Assembly (NCBI RefSeq): GCF_937960835.1
Contig: NZ_CALGPC010000013.1
Coordinates: 150,277 to 214,276, forward strand
Length of the DNA stretch: 64,000 nucleotides
Direction: 5' to 3'
From: an uncultured Ferrovibrio sp.
GTDB lineage: Bacteria; Pseudomonadota; Alphaproteobacteria; Ferrovibrionales; Ferrovibrionaceae
In this document: positions 1 through 9,434 of the stretch, piece by piece
Layout of the letters: the number at the start of each line of letters is the position of its first letter
Numbering within the stretch: the first letter of the stretch is position 1
Position numbers and translations under genes: made by a program
Notes under the pieces: generated by a model
Databases searched by the model: none
Told to the model about the DNA's origin: nothing
Seen by the model: the letters and a program-made list of their open reading frames with translations, nothing else

Positions 1-1010
1 CTTCTGCAGCATCGCGGTCAGGCCGTTCAGGCGCTGGCTGATCGCCAGCAGGAAACCTTCCTTGCCGTTCTCGTCGATCCGCATCGACAGGTCGCCGTCG
101 ACCGCCTTCTCGCAGAGCGCGGAGATCTCCTCGATCGCCTTGCGCTCGCGCGCCTCGCGGGCGCTGCGCTGCTCTTCGGCCACGCGGCGCTGCTCGGCGA
201 TCTCGGCCTCGGCCTTCTCGCGGGCAATCATGTTGTCCTTGAAGACCTGCACCGCACGGCCCATCTCGCCGATCTCGTCCTTGCGATCCAGGCCGAACAC
301 CTCGGCCTTCACGTCGCCGCTGGCCAGGATCTTCATGCCCTCAGACAGCCTGTTGATCGGACGTGTCAGCGTGAAGATCGAGATGCAGAAGCCGGTAATC
401 AGGGCCAGCACGATAATGCCAATGGACAGCACGATCAGAAGCATGAGCTGCTCATCGTAGAATTCCGCAAGTTCAGCCTGAACCCGCTTGCCTTCTGCAT
501 CGTTGCGGGCAACCGCCTCGTCCAGCTCGCGGTCGACAGTGACGCGAAGATCACGCACTTCAGGACGATCGGCATAAGCACGCGCCGCAGCCATGCCCTC
601 GGCTTGCGCCAGACGCGCGATTTCGCGGCGCTGCTGCACGAAGGTCTGCAGCCGCTGCTTGCGTCCCTGGAAAGCCGCCAGCCGATCTGCCGGCTGACTG
701 GCTTCATACAGGGGGATGATCTTCTCGAGATCGCTTGCGACTTCGTTCAGACCGTCGATGGCGGATTTCATTTCGTCCGGCACTGCGCGAGAAAAATGGC
801 GCGCATCCGGCTCACCGATTCGGCAACTTCCATATTGGCCATCAGGGCATAGGTTGCCCGCGCGTCCATGCTACGCAGTGAATCGACACCTTCTTCGTAG
901 GTCCGCAACGCATTGATTCCCAGCAGCGCAACAGTCGCCAGCCCTAGGGATCCGAGGATAAGCACGCTTATGATGCGAAAACCAATCTTCACATTCGATA
1001 GGAAGTTCAC
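1..1010 (-). CDS. Methyl-accepting chemotaxis protein, 5' part, apparent frameshift
   Basis: An inner-membrane chemoreceptor that would pass ligand signals to CheA/CheW. It starts at 1010 with MNFLSNVKIGFRI and a first membrane helix (about residues 9-31), followed by a helical periplasmic domain. A second membrane helix lies near 370-440, and the HAMP domain (LTRPINRLSEGM) starts around 365. The gene runs off the left edge, so the signalling domain is missing. The frame opened at 1010 stops at 768-770. The downstream sequence keeps MCP coding sense in the -1 frame (VPDEMKSAIDGLNEV), and one extra T at the A5/T5 run at 792-796 would join the two parts as RAIFSRAVPDEM. This could be a real mutation, a slippage site or a sequencing error. 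The family call is firm and the ligand is unknown. Confidence 0.85.
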
Positions 1011-1210
1011 TGGTAGACTCCTTCGTAGGACATCGTTTCTCGATGGGTTTAGGGAGCAAACGATCGCCCGAGGAATCCGCAGACAACCCTTTTTCGACTT
1101 TCAACCCAGCCTGTCAGCGGGATGCACAGTATTTCCACTCACGCGCTAGCGCAGCTTAACTTCCGATAACGGTATTTCGGTATGAATGCTGCGATTCCAG
1201 ACCCGATGCG

Positions 1211-1247
1211 AAAAGAAAACCCGCGATCAGCACAGGCTGATCGCGGG
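1211..1247 (-). terminator. Intrinsic terminator downstream of the GAF gene
   Basis: A perfect 12-bp stem (1220-1231 with 1236-1247, loop ACAG) is followed on the minus strand by TTTTCTTTT. It lies 135 bases beyond the stop of the GAF-domain gene. The rest of the 1011-1381 gap shows no gene and should hold the chemoreceptor promoter, which I could not pinpoint. Confidence 0.8.
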
Positions 1248-1381
1248 CTTAGTCATTTTGGAGGAAACGCACGATAACAGGGAGAGGAAAGTACTGAAAT
1301 CAGGAACGCACGCACTTTACGCTGTCAGAAAACGCCACGCACTTTGATCACTCTTACGCTGGTACTGGTACGCTAAAAAAC

Positions 1382-2074
1382 TCAATGATCCTTTCGATCC
1401 CCGGCAGAGGGCTCCCATTCGTCTATGTCGAGATCGGCCGCCGGTGTCGGCTCCGGCAGACGGATTTCCGCTTCGGGCGGGCTCTGCAGCCATTTCAGAT
1501 CCAGCGGCCGCGAACCCGGCAGGGTGATGTCTTCGGGCGAAGACCGCAGGAACGATGCCAGGGCGGACAGTTCCTCGGCTGCATATTCACGGCATTCGCG
1601 GCGGATCGTCGAAGCCAGGATCTGCGCCATCTTGCGCAGAAGGACGAGGTCGCGCTCACCCCACTCGCTGCTGTCGGCTGCGCGCTCGCAGCGGAAAACA
1701 GCGGTGGGGATATTCGTGTCGTCGACGATCAGCAGATCGATCTGGCGGCAGGTCTCACCGCTTTCCGCAGCCTGGCCCGGCTCCGCATCCAGGCTAGGCG
1801 CCTCTTCGGTCATCATCGAGGTAATGCCGGCGCGGGCTGCCTTGATGTAGGCTTCGGTAGCAGCCTGGGGGATGATGGCGCCCTGGCGCTGGATCCGCCC
1901 CTCGATGCCGTCGATCAGGTGCTGGCAGACCATGTCGCCATTGTCCTGGAAGAACCAGACGCTGGCACGCATCGCCGCGGTGACATCCAGAGCATCTATG
2001 CACATTGCCTCGCAGAGTTCTGCGATGCCCTCCGCACCGACGCCATACAACGCTGCTTCCTGGGTCCTGAGCAT
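1382..2074 (-). CDS. GAF-domain protein of unknown ligand
   Basis: A 230-residue soluble protein. Residues about 15-165 read as a GAF sensor fold (DALDVTAAMRASVWFFQDNG near the start and a DLVLLRKMAQILASTIRREC helix at its end). An acidic, Pro-rich tail follows, with no output domain. The reading frame extends upstream, but GGAGGAG four bases before the ATG at 2074 decides for MLRTQEAAL as the start. It sits alone between two terminators, behind purA and ahead of the chemoreceptor. GAF domains bind small ligands or chromophores; nothing visible here names one. Confidence 0.75.
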   Translation of the reverse strand: MLRTQEAALYGVGAEGIAELCEAMCIDALDVTAAMRASVWFFQDNGDMVCQHLIDGIEGRIQRQGAIIPQAATEAYIKAARAGITSMMTEEAPSLDAEPGQAAESGETCRQIDLLIVDDTNIPTAVFRCERAADSSEWGERDLVLLRKMAQILASTIRRECREYAAEELSALASFLRSSPEDITLPGSRPLDLKWLQSPPEAEIRLPEPTPAADLDIDEWEPSAGDRKDH

Positions 2075-2184
2075 GTGCTCCTCCATCGGCGGCTGCCGAT
2101 AGGAGCAATCTAAACCTTGGGCAGGCCAGTAAAAGTTACCGCTCGATAAGGTGGCATTACTTTTCGATAAGCAGCGCGCAAAGC

Positions 2185-2216
2185 AAAAAAACCCGCTCCG
2201 GCATCGCCGGAGCGGG
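2185..2216 (-). terminator. Intrinsic terminator of purA
   Basis: An 11-bp GC-rich perfect stem (2192-2202 with 2206-2216) and a 3-base loop are followed on the minus strand by seven T. It lies 30 bases past the purA stop. Confidence 0.9.
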
Positions 2217-2246
2217 CCTTTTCTCACGCCGCCTGACGAAGCGGCC

Positions 2247-3539
2247 TTAGTCTTCGAAAGGATCCTTCATCAGGATGGTATCGTCCCGCTCGGGCGAGGT
2301 GGAAAGCAGCGCTACCGGCGCACCGATCAGTTCCTCGATGCGGCGGACATATTTCACGGCAGTGGCCGGCAGATCAACCCAAGACCGCGCCCCTTGCGTG
2401 CTTTCGCTCCAGCCTTCCAGCGTCTCATAGACCGGCTTGGCGGCAGCCTGATCCGCCATCGCGGCCGGGAAGTAGTCCAGCGTCTTGCCGTTCACTTCAT
2501 AGCCGACGCAGATCTTGATCTCCTTCAGGCCGTCCAGCACGTCGAGCTTGGTGAGCGCGATGCCATGGATGCCGTTCAGCTTCACCGTCTGGCGCACCAG
2601 CACCGCGTCGAACCAGCCGCAGCGCCGCTTGCGTCCGGTGACGACGCCGAATTCCTTGCCCTTCTCGCCCAGCCACTGGCCGATATCGTCGGTCAGTTCG
2701 GTCGGGAACGGGCCTTCGCCGACGCGTGTGGTGTAGGCTTTCACGATGCCCAGGATATAGCCGAGCGATCCCGGACCAAGGCCGGAGCCGGCCGCCGCCG
2801 ATCCCGCCATGGTGTTTGATGAAGTCACATAAGGATAGGTACCGTGATCGACATCGAGCAGCGAGCCTTGCGCGCCTTCGAACAAAATGCGCTTGCCGGT
2901 ACGGCGCGCTTCGTCCAGTTCATGCCAGACCGGCGCCGCATAAGGCAGTACCTGCGGTGCGATTTCTTCCAGCTGCTTGAGCAGTGCCGCACGGTCGACC
3001 GGATCGGCACCGAAGCCGCGGCGCAGGGCATTGTGATGCGCCAGCAGGCCATCCACCTTGCGGCCCAGCATCGTCTTGTCGGCCAGGTCGCAGACGCGGA
3101 TCGCGCGGCGGCCCACCTTGTCTTCATAAGCCGGACCGATGCCGCGCCGCGTGGTACCGATCTTCACGCCCTCGGTCGCATCCTCGCGCAGGCCGTCCAG
3201 CTCGCGATGCAGCGGCAGGATCAGGACGGCATTGTCAGCCACCTTCAGGTTGGCAGGGCTGATATCGACGCCCTGGCCGCGCAGCTTTTCGATTTCGGCG
3301 ATCAGCGCCCAGGGGTCCACCACCACGCCGTTGCCGATTACCGACAGCTTGCCTTTGCGGACGATGCCCGACGGCAGCAGCGACAGTTTGTAGGTGTTGC
3401 CGCCGATCACCAGGGTATGGCCGGCATTATGGCCGCCCTGGAACCGCACCACCACATCGGCGCGCAGGCTCAGCCAGTCGACGATCTTGCCCTTGCCTTC
3501 ATCGCCCCACTGGGCGCCGACCACCACCACATTGCTCAT
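2247..3539 (-). CDS. purA: Adenylosuccinate synthase
   Basis: A cytoplasmic enzyme of AMP synthesis that joins IMP and aspartate using GTP. The 430 residues match the family's normal length. The phosphate-binding loop GDEGKGK is at residues 12-18, GGHNAGHT at 35-42, the conserved GTTRRGIGPAYEDK near 128, and the C-terminal GTP-base region with TKLD is present. The start at 3539 has a GAGGA-like ribosome site. It follows hisZ on the same strand after 84 bases, an arrangement common in alphaproteobacteria. Confidence 0.98.
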   Translation of the reverse strand: MSNVVVVGAQWGDEGKGKIVDWLSLRADVVVRFQGGHNAGHTLVIGGNTYKLSLLPSGIVRKGKLSVIGNGVVVDPWALIAEIEKLRGQGVDISPANLKVADNAVLILPLHRELDGLREDATEGVKIGTTRRGIGPAYEDKVGRRAIRVCDLADKTMLGRKVDGLLAHHNALRRGFGADPVDRAALLKQLEEIAPQVLPYAAPVWHELDEARRTGKRILFEGAQGSLLDVDHGTYPYVTSSNTMAGSAAAGSGLGPGSLGYILGIVKAYTTRVGEGPFPTELTDDIGQWLGEKGKEFGVVTGRKRRCGWFDAVLVRQTVKLNGIHGIALTKLDVLDGLKEIKICVGYEVNGKTLDYFPAAMADQAAAKPVYETLEGWSESTQGARSWVDLPATAVKYVRRIEELIGAPVALLSTSPERDDTILMKDPFED

Positions 3540-3623
3540 GTCAAACGTCCTCTACGAAATTCCGCACGCATCCCGTCTCTCTCCCGCCCGCAGGAGATGG
3601 TGACGGAAGAGCGAGGGCTTTTT

Positions 3624-4811
3624 TTACGTTGCCTGAACGGCCTTGCCGTCCCACCAATGACTGCAGCCTGCGGCCTTGGCCGCCTTCCTGATGTCGCCCT
3701 CTTCCTTCTGCAGCGCGGCCCAGGTGTTGTGCCCCTCGCGCCGCAGCTTCGCGCCCTGGGAGCGCGGCGTGCCGAAGGGGAGATAGACCAGTTCCTGCGG
3801 CGGCTGCGGCGGCAGGGCGCGCATGACGCTGTCGAGATATAGCGTGAAGCCCGTCGCCGGCTCGCCCGCCGGCGTCACGTAACGGCCGCCGCGGCCGAGT
3901 TCGCCGCGCACATTGCGCGCGAACAGGGTGAAGGAAATCCCCATGTGATACTCAAATCCGCGGAATTCGCCGGGATCGAGCGTGACCAGAAGATCGGGCG
4001 CGGCTTCGCTGACCTCGCGCACCAGCGCATCCAGATCGGCAACGATCTGCGCGGCTTCAGCCGGCAGTTTAAGCGCCTTCAGGCCATCCACGGCGGCGCG
4101 GGCCGGACCGGCCAGTTCGAGCAGCTTCAGCAAGGTCGGCGCGGCATTGCCGCCAACCTGCTTCAACTCAGCCGCATCCTTGCGGTCCAGGGCACGGCGG
4201 GCGGCACGGGCCTGCTTGGCTTCCAGCCCCATCGCCTCCATGATCGCCGGCGCCAGCAGAGGCTGCGTGATATCGAGCGACAGCCCCGGCACACCCAGCA
4301 CCGCCACAGCTTCCGCCGCCAGCACGGCAACCTCGACATCGGCTGCCAGCGCATCGGAACCGATCAACTCGAAACCGGCCTGGGCGAATTGCCGTTCGGG
4401 ACGCAGCTGGCTGCCGCGCACGCGCAGGACCTGTCCGGCATAGGCAACGCGCAACGGCCGCACGGCATCGCGCAGGCGCGTCGCCGCGATGCGGGCCACC
4501 TGCAGCGTGATGTCGTTGCGCAGCGCCATCATGCGCTGCGACACCGGGTCCATGACGCGGAACATCTGGCTGGCGAGATCCTGTCCCGACCCGGCGAGCA
4601 GGGTTTCCTCGAACTCGATCAGGGGGGGCTTGACGCGCGCATAGCCGTGACGCCGGAAGCTGGCGAGCAGGCTTTCGCTGGCCTGCGCTTCCCATTCCGC
4701 GCGCGGCGGCAGCACATCGCGCAGGCCAGCCGGCAGCAATCCGGCCGCGGGCGTGAGGCCGGTTTCGCTGTCCGGGCTTTCGCTACGCATGCTGCGTCCG
4801 CGCGGTGGCAT
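3624..4811 (-). CDS. hisZ: ATP phosphoribosyltransferase regulatory subunit
   Basis: A HisRS-like paralogue that binds short-form HisG and is needed for the first step of histidine synthesis. The 395 residues show a class II synthetase-type core (LPAGLRDVLPPRAEWEAQ near residue 26, FRVMDPVSQRMMALRNDITLQVARI near 85, FELIGSD near 147) and no anticodon-binding domain. hisG is not beside it. The start at 4811 is chosen; an internal ATG at 4790 is possible. It lies 12 bases after the enoyl-CoA hydratase stop and ahead of purA, so the three may be co-transcribed. Confidence 0.93.
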   Translation of the reverse strand: MPPRGRSMRSESPDSETGLTPAAGLLPAGLRDVLPPRAEWEAQASESLLASFRRHGYARVKPPLIEFEETLLAGSGQDLASQMFRVMDPVSQRMMALRNDITLQVARIAATRLRDAVRPLRVAYAGQVLRVRGSQLRPERQFAQAGFELIGSDALAADVEVAVLAAEAVAVLGVPGLSLDITQPLLAPAIMEAMGLEAKQARAARRALDRKDAAELKQVGGNAAPTLLKLLELAGPARAAVDGLKALKLPAEAAQIVADLDALVREVSEAAPDLLVTLDPGEFRGFEYHMGISFTLFARNVRGELGRGGRYVTPAGEPATGFTLYLDSVMRALPPQPPQELVYLPFGTPRSQGAKLRREGHNTWAALQKEEGDIRKAAKAAGCSHWWDGKAVQAT

Positions 4812-4823
4812 CGCTGCTGGTCC

Positions 4824-5600
4824 TTACTTGTGCTTGAAAACCGGTTTGCGCTTCTCGGCGAAGGCAGCCATGCCTTCCTTCTGATCCATCGTCGCGAAGG
4901 TCGAGTGGAAGACGCGGCGTTCGAACTTGATGCCCTCGGCCAGCGTCGTCTCATAGGCGCGGTTGACCGCTTCCTTGGCGATCATGACGATCGGCTGCGA
5001 CAATTCGCAAATGCGGTTCGCCACCTTGAACGCTTCCTCCAGCAGCTGATCCTTCGGGATCACGCGGCTGACAAGGCCGGAGCGTTCGGCTTCCTCGGCA
5101 TCCATCATGCGGCCGGTGAGGCACATTTCCATCGCCTTCGACTTGCCGACGAAACGCGTCAGACGCTGCGTGCCGCCGGAGCCGGGAATGGTACCCAGAT
5201 TGATCTCAGGCTGGCCGAACTTGGCGTTATCGGCGGCGAGAATGAAGTCGCACATCATCGCCAGTTCGCAGCCGCCGCCCAAAGCATAGCCCGCCACCGC
5301 CGCAATCACCGGCTTGCGGCATCTAGCGACGCGCTCCCAGTCGCGGGTGATGAAGTCTTCCTTGAAGACGTCCATGTAGTTCTTCGGCTGCATCTCCTTG
5401 ATATCGGCACCGGCGGCAAAGGCTTTTTCCGACCCGGTGATGATGATGCAGCCGATCGCATCGTCGGCTTCGAAAGCATCCAGCGCCTTGCCCATCTCCT
5501 GCATCAGCTGGGTATTCAGCGCATTCAAGGCCTGGGGCCGGTTGAGCGTGATCAGGCCGACGGGGCCGCGCGTCTCCACCAGGATGTTCTCGTACGCCAT
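4824..5600 (-). CDS. Enoyl-CoA hydratase (crotonase)
   Basis: Hydrates 2-trans-enoyl-CoA in beta-oxidation. The 258 residues fit the short-chain family. The oxyanion-hole segment AAGADIKEM is near residue 65, GGGCELAMMCD near 108 supplies the first catalytic Glu, and FGQPEINLGTIPGSGGTQRLTR near 129 the second. The frame is open further upstream, but GAGGAAG before the ATG at 5600 and family length favour MAYENILVETRG as the start. It is tightly upstream of hisZ and 25 bases from a small exported protein gene. Exact substrate chain length cannot be read. Confidence 0.92.
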   Translation of the reverse strand: MAYENILVETRGPVGLITLNRPQALNALNTQLMQEMGKALDAFEADDAIGCIIITGSEKAFAAGADIKEMQPKNYMDVFKEDFITRDWERVARCRKPVIAAVAGYALGGGCELAMMCDFILAADNAKFGQPEINLGTIPGSGGTQRLTRFVGKSKAMEMCLTGRMMDAEEAERSGLVSRVIPKDQLLEEAFKVANRICELSQPIVMIAKEAVNRAYETTLAEGIKFERRVFHSTFATMDQKEGMAAFAEKRKPVFKHK

Positions 5601-5625
5601 GACGGGCTTCCTCTTCGCTTGGATT

Positions 5626-6015
5626 TTATGGGTTGGGTAACAGCTCGAACCGCACGGTGACACCCGCGCCGTTGCGAGCAGTGATTGCGATCCGCAGCTG
5701 CTCGGCCTCGCGGCGGTACTGCTCGGGCCCGACCGGCTTCCAGCCAAGCTGCGGCAGGGTCGCCGCATAGAATTGGCGCACCGCCGCAGCCGTGACCGTG
5801 CCCTTGGCCTCGGTACTGGCGATCCGGCCCGACGGCTTGTCGAAGACCGTTGCCGCCTCCGGGTTCTCGGTAAGGCCGGGCATCAGCGGGACATCTTCCG
5901 CGATCGACAGAAAAGCCCCGCCAGCATGGGTATTTAGGCTTGCACAAGTCCCTGCCAGCGCCATCAGGGCGGCCAGCATGAGGCTGCGGAAACGACTCCA
6001 GCCGGGGCTGAACAT
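5626..6015 (-). CDS. Small exported protein, unknown
   Basis: 129 residues with an N-terminal hydrophobic signal (about residues 10-28, likely cleaved after NTHA), so probably periplasmic. A cysteine near residue 24 is not in a good lipobox (T at -1). The mature part contains a segment typical of small alphaproteobacterial envelope proteins (AAAVRQFYAATLPQLGWKP). It sits between mutM and the enoyl-CoA hydratase gene on the same strand. No function is recognised. Confidence 0.65.
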   Translation of the reverse strand: MFSPGWSRFRSLMLAALMALAGTCASLNTHAGGAFLSIAEDVPLMPGLTENPEAATVFDKPSGRIASTEAKGTVTAAAVRQFYAATLPQLGWKPVGPEQYRREAEQLRIAITARNGAGVTVRFELLPNP

Positions 6016-6151
6016 GGCCGGGACTTTGGCAGTTTGAGGTCAGTTTTGGAAGGCCCTGCCCCCAGATTCGTGATCCCCCGGTCCGGCCGGGGTATCCCTT
6101 TGAAATACGAGGGCAAGCGATCCGCAGATCGCCTCCGCAATGGCGGCGGCG

Positions 6152-6976
6152 TCATTTCTGGCAGGAACCGCAGTAGAAGGTCGACCGTCCGGACTGCACG
6201 ATCCGCTTCACCGGCCGGCCGCAGACCGTGCAGGGCTGGCCCTCCCGGTCATAGACCCGGAAACGGGTCTGGAAGTAACCCAGCTCGCCGTCAGATTGCA
6301 CATAGTCGCGCAAGGATGAGCCGCCGGCCGCCACCGCCTCGCGGAGCACCGCCTTGATCGCCGGGACGAGCTTGTCCAGGCGCTGCGGACTGACGGTGCC
6401 GGCCAGCCGCTTGGGACTGATCCCGGCGCGGAACAGCGCCTCGCAGACATAGATGTTGCCCAGGCCGGCCACCACGGTCTGATCCAGCAGGGCGGCCTTC
6501 ATCGGGGTTTTCTTGCCCATCAGCGCCAGGTGCAGCACGGCGGGCGTGAATTCGTCGGCAAGCGGCTCAGGCCCGAGGCCGGCGAGCAGCTTATGATCTG
6601 CGAGCTTGGCGGCTGGAAACAGGTCCATCATGCCAAAGCGGCGGGCGTCGTTGAAGGTAACCGCCCAGCCCTCTTCGGTGGCGAAAATCACATGATCATG
6701 GGGGCCGATATCGTTGGGCCAGGCCGGCCGCATCACCATGCGGCCCGACATGCCGAGATGGATCAGCCAGACAAGATCGCCTTCCAGCCGGATCAGAATA
6801 TATTTTGCCCGCCGCTCCAACGCCTCGACCCGGCGGCCGCGGATGGTTTTGGCGAAATCCTTCGGCAGAGGAAACCGCAAGTCGGGGCGGCGCGCCTCGA
6901 TACGAACGATTCGCCGGCCTTCCAGTTTTAGCGCCAGCCCGCGGCGCGTGGTTTCCACTTCGGGCAGTTCGGGCAT
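6152..6976 (-). CDS. mutM: Formamidopyrimidine-DNA glycosylase (Fpg)
   Basis: Base-excision enzyme that removes 8-oxoguanine and cleaves the strand (AP lyase). 274 residues, normal length. Catalytic Pro2-Glu3 is present in MPELPEVETTRRGL, the conserved Lys region ERRAKYILI lies near 55, and a C-terminal four-Cys zinc finger (CTVCG...FYCGSC) ends the protein. It is divergent from ubiE with only about 60 bases between starts, so both promoters lie in 6977-7039. Confidence 0.97.
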   Translation of the reverse strand: MPELPEVETTRRGLALKLEGRRIVRIEARRPDLRFPLPKDFAKTIRGRRVEALERRAKYILIRLEGDLVWLIHLGMSGRMVMRPAWPNDIGPHDHVIFATEEGWAVTFNDARRFGMMDLFPAAKLADHKLLAGLGPEPLADEFTPAVLHLALMGKKTPMKAALLDQTVVAGLGNIYVCEALFRAGISPKRLAGTVSPQRLDKLVPAIKAVLREAVAAGGSSLRDYVQSDGELGYFQTRFRVYDREGQPCTVCGRPVKRIVQSGRSTFYCGSCQK

Positions 6977-7039
6977 CGCCCTGTCTATACCGTGGCGGGG
7001 CGGTTTCGGCTATGGTCAATGCCATATGAGCGGATTGTC

Positions 7040-7780
7040 ATGAGCAACGATACCCATTTCGGTTTTCGGACCGTCCCCGAGAGCGAAAAGGCGCGGCTGG
7101 TGCGCGGCGTCTTCGAATCGGTGGCCAGCCGTTACGACCTGATGAACGACCTGATGTCCGGCGGCGTGCACCGGCTGTGGAAGGCGCAGATGGTCGATTG
7201 GCTGAATCCGCGCGGGCCGATCCGGGTCCTGGACGTTGCCGGCGGCACTGGCGATATCGCATTCCGCATCATGGATCGCGCGCCGCAAGCCGACATCATC
7301 GTGGCCGATATCAATCCGGCCATGCTGGAGCAGGGGAGGAACCGCGCCATCGACCAGGGCCGGCTGCGGCGCCTCGCCTGGGCCTGCATGGATGCGGAAA
7401 AGCTGGCGCTGCCCGACCGCTCGGTGGATGCCTATACGATTGCCTTCGGCATCCGCAACGTCACCCATATCGACATCGCCCTGAAGGAAGCCTATCGCGT
7501 GCTGAAGCCCGGCGGGCGCTTCCTGTGCCTGGAATTCTCTTCCGTGCGGCATCCGGCGCTGGCCTCGCTCTATGACGCCTACAGCTTCAATATCCTGCCG
7601 AAGCTGGGCGCCATTGTTGCCAACGACGAAGACTCCTACCGCTATCTGGTGGAAAGCATCCGGCGCTTTCCCAATCAGGAAAATTTTGCGGCCATGATTG
7701 CCGAGGCCGGGTTCCAGAATATCCAGGTGCGCAACCTCACGGGCGGCATTGCCGCTCTTCATTCCGCTCGGCGCATATGA
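7040..7780 (+). CDS. ubiE: Demethylmenaquinone / 2-methoxy-6-polyprenyl-1,4-benzoquinol methyltransferase
   Basis: C-methylation step of ubiquinone synthesis. The 246 residues fit the family. The SAM motif VLDVAGGTGDIAFRI is near residue 62, FESVASRYDLMNDLMSGGVHRLWK near 27, and the family signature AFGIRNVTHIDIALKEAYRVLKPGGRF near 134. The start is taken as MSNDTHFGF at 7040; an upstream in-frame ATG at 6992 would overlap the mutM promoter. ubiB follows almost directly. Confidence 0.95.
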   Translation: MSNDTHFGFRTVPESEKARLVRGVFESVASRYDLMNDLMSGGVHRLWKAQMVDWLNPRGPIRVLDVAGGTGDIAFRIMDRAPQADIIVADINPAMLEQGRNRAIDQGRLRRLAWACMDAEKLALPDRSVDAYTIAFGIRNVTHIDIALKEAYRVLKPGGRFLCLEFSSVRHPALASLYDAYSFNILPKLGAIVANDEDSYRYLVESIRRFPNQENFAAMIAEAGFQNIQVRNLTGGIAALHSARRI

Positions 7781-7799
7781 TGCAATTCCCTGTAAGCCC

Positions 7800-9347
7800 G
7801 TGCTGACCGACTTGCGCCACCTCCTTCGTCTTTTTGCCATCGGCCGCTGCTTCGCACGGCACGATGCGCTGTTCGTTTTGCGCGACGCGCCGCTGGGGGG
7901 GTTGGGCCGCAGTGCCGTAGGCCTGTTCCAATTGCTGTTCGGCCGACGGCGCCGCGACCTGCGCGAAGGCGAACGGCTGGCCAATGCCTTAAGCGACCTG
8001 GGGCCCAGTTTCATCAAGCTTGGCCAGGTGCTGTCGGTGCGGCCTGATCTCGTCGGCGCTGCATTGGCCGATGACCTGGGGCGGCTGCGCGATCGCTTGC
8101 CGCCTTTCCCGTGGACCGCGGCCAAGGCCAGCATCGAAGCCGAGCTGGGCAAGCCTTTGGATGCTCTATTCAGCGGATTTGAACCCGAGCCTGTGGCGGC
8201 GGCCAGCATCGCCCAGGTGCATTTCGCCGAAACGACTGAAGGCAAGCCGGTCGCGATCAAAGTGCTGCGTCCTGATGTGGAAGCAGCCTTCCGACGCGAT
8301 CTTGCTCTTTTCGCCTGGCTGGCCGATGCCGCCGAGCGCCATATCGCAGGCATGGACCGCCTGCGGCCGCGCGACGTGGTGGCCACTTTACGGGAATGGG
8401 TGGCGATCGAGCTGGATCTGCAGCTGGAGGCTGCGGCAGCATCGGAACTGCGCGACAATTTCCGCGACGATCCCGATGTCGTAATTCCGGCGGTGGATTG
8501 GCAACGCACCGGCCGGCGCGTTCTGACAGTTGAGCGCATTGCTGGCATACCGATTGAGGATCGGGCCGCACTTTTAGAGGCCGGCATCGACCTTTCTGCG
8601 CTGGCCGCGCGGGTGATCCGCATCTTCCTCAAGCAGGCGCTGCGGGACGGCTATTTCCATGCCGACATGCATCACGGCAACATTTTCGTCGCTACGGACG
8701 GCCGCATCGAACTGGTGGATTTCGGCATCATGGGACGGCTCGACCTGCCGACCCGATGCTTCATGGCCGAGATGCTCGGCGCATTCCTGTCCGGCAACTG
8801 GCGACGGGCGGCAGAAGTGCATTTCGAGGCCGGCTATGTACCGGCGGACCGGTCGGTGGAGGCTTTTGCCCAGGCCTGCCGGTCGATCGGCGAACCGATC
8901 CTGGATCGCCCCGTGACCGAGATTTCGATCGGCCGCCTGCTCGCCCAGCTGTTTCAGATCACCGATACCTTCGGCATGCGCACGCAGCCGCATTTGCTGT
9001 TGCTGCAAAAGACCATGGTGACGGTGGAGGGCGTGGCGCGCAGCCTCGATCCGAACATCAATTTCTGGGAAGCGGCACGGCCTGTCGTCGAGGACTGGGC
9101 CCGGGAGAATATGGGGCCGGAAGCGCGGCTGCGCGAGGTTGCGGGCAATGTCGCGGAGGTCGCGCGAAGGCTCCCCGCCATCGCGCGCGGCCTGGAGGCA
9201 CTGGCCAGTACCGTGCAGGCCGATGGCCTGCGCTTGAGCGACAGCAGCCTGGCGGCTTTGGCCGATGCGCAACGCCGCGCGAGGCGGCCTCTGCTGTGGG
9301 CCTTATGGGCCATCGCGGCATTGCTGGGCTTGTCGCTGTTTTTGTAG
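7800..9347 (+). CDS. ubiB: Ubiquinone biosynthesis atypical kinase/ATPase
   Basis: ADCK-type protein that supports ubiquinone synthesis. The KxGQ motif is in PSFIKLGQVLSVRPDL, VAIKVLRP carries the ATP-site lysine, and DGYFHADMHHGNIF and VDFGIMGRL hold the kinase-like loop and metal site. A C-terminal hydrophobic stretch (LLWALWAIAALLGLSLFL) anchors it in the membrane. The frame is open to 7698, but a GTG at 7800, 19 bases after the ubiE stop, gives MLTDLRHLLRLF, which resembles usual UbiB N-termini (515 residues). Co-transcription with ubiE is likely. Confidence 0.93.
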   Translation: MLTDLRHLLRLFAIGRCFARHDALFVLRDAPLGGLGRSAVGLFQLLFGRRRRDLREGERLANALSDLGPSFIKLGQVLSVRPDLVGAALADDLGRLRDRLPPFPWTAAKASIEAELGKPLDALFSGFEPEPVAAASIAQVHFAETTEGKPVAIKVLRPDVEAAFRRDLALFAWLADAAERHIAGMDRLRPRDVVATLREWVAIELDLQLEAAAASELRDNFRDDPDVVIPAVDWQRTGRRVLTVERIAGIPIEDRAALLEAGIDLSALAARVIRIFLKQALRDGYFHADMHHGNIFVATDGRIELVDFGIMGRLDLPTRCFMAEMLGAFLSGNWRRAAEVHFEAGYVPADRSVEAFAQACRSIGEPILDRPVTEISIGRLLAQLFQITDTFGMRTQPHLLLLQKTMVTVEGVARSLDPNINFWEAARPVVEDWARENMGPEARLREVAGNVAEVARRLPAIARGLEALASTVQADGLRLSDSSLAALADAQRRARRPLLWALWAIAALLGLSLFL

Positions 9348-9380
9348 CGCCGCCCTCCTGAGCAACTTCGTCAGGCACAA

Positions 9381-9409
9381 AAGAAAAGGGGCCGGTTTCC
9401 CGGCCCCTT
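9381..9409 (-). terminator. Intrinsic terminator of porin 1
   Basis: A 10-bp stem (9386-9395 with 9400-9409, loop TTTC) is followed on the minus strand by TTTTCTTTTG. It lies between the convergent ubiB and porin ends and may also act weakly for ubiB. Confidence 0.85.
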
Positions 9410-9434
9410 CCTGTATTCCAGTGATCTGCCAGGA

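Noticed and set aside
1115..1140. Possible sigma-54 promoter of the chemoreceptor (TGG...TGC on the minus strand)
   Set aside because: The GG and GC are nine bases apart rather than ten and the surrounding consensus is missing.
6075..6091. Short GC palindrome between mutM and the small exported protein gene
   Set aside because: A small CCGG-type dyad is expected by chance in such GC-rich DNA and lacks a T-run.
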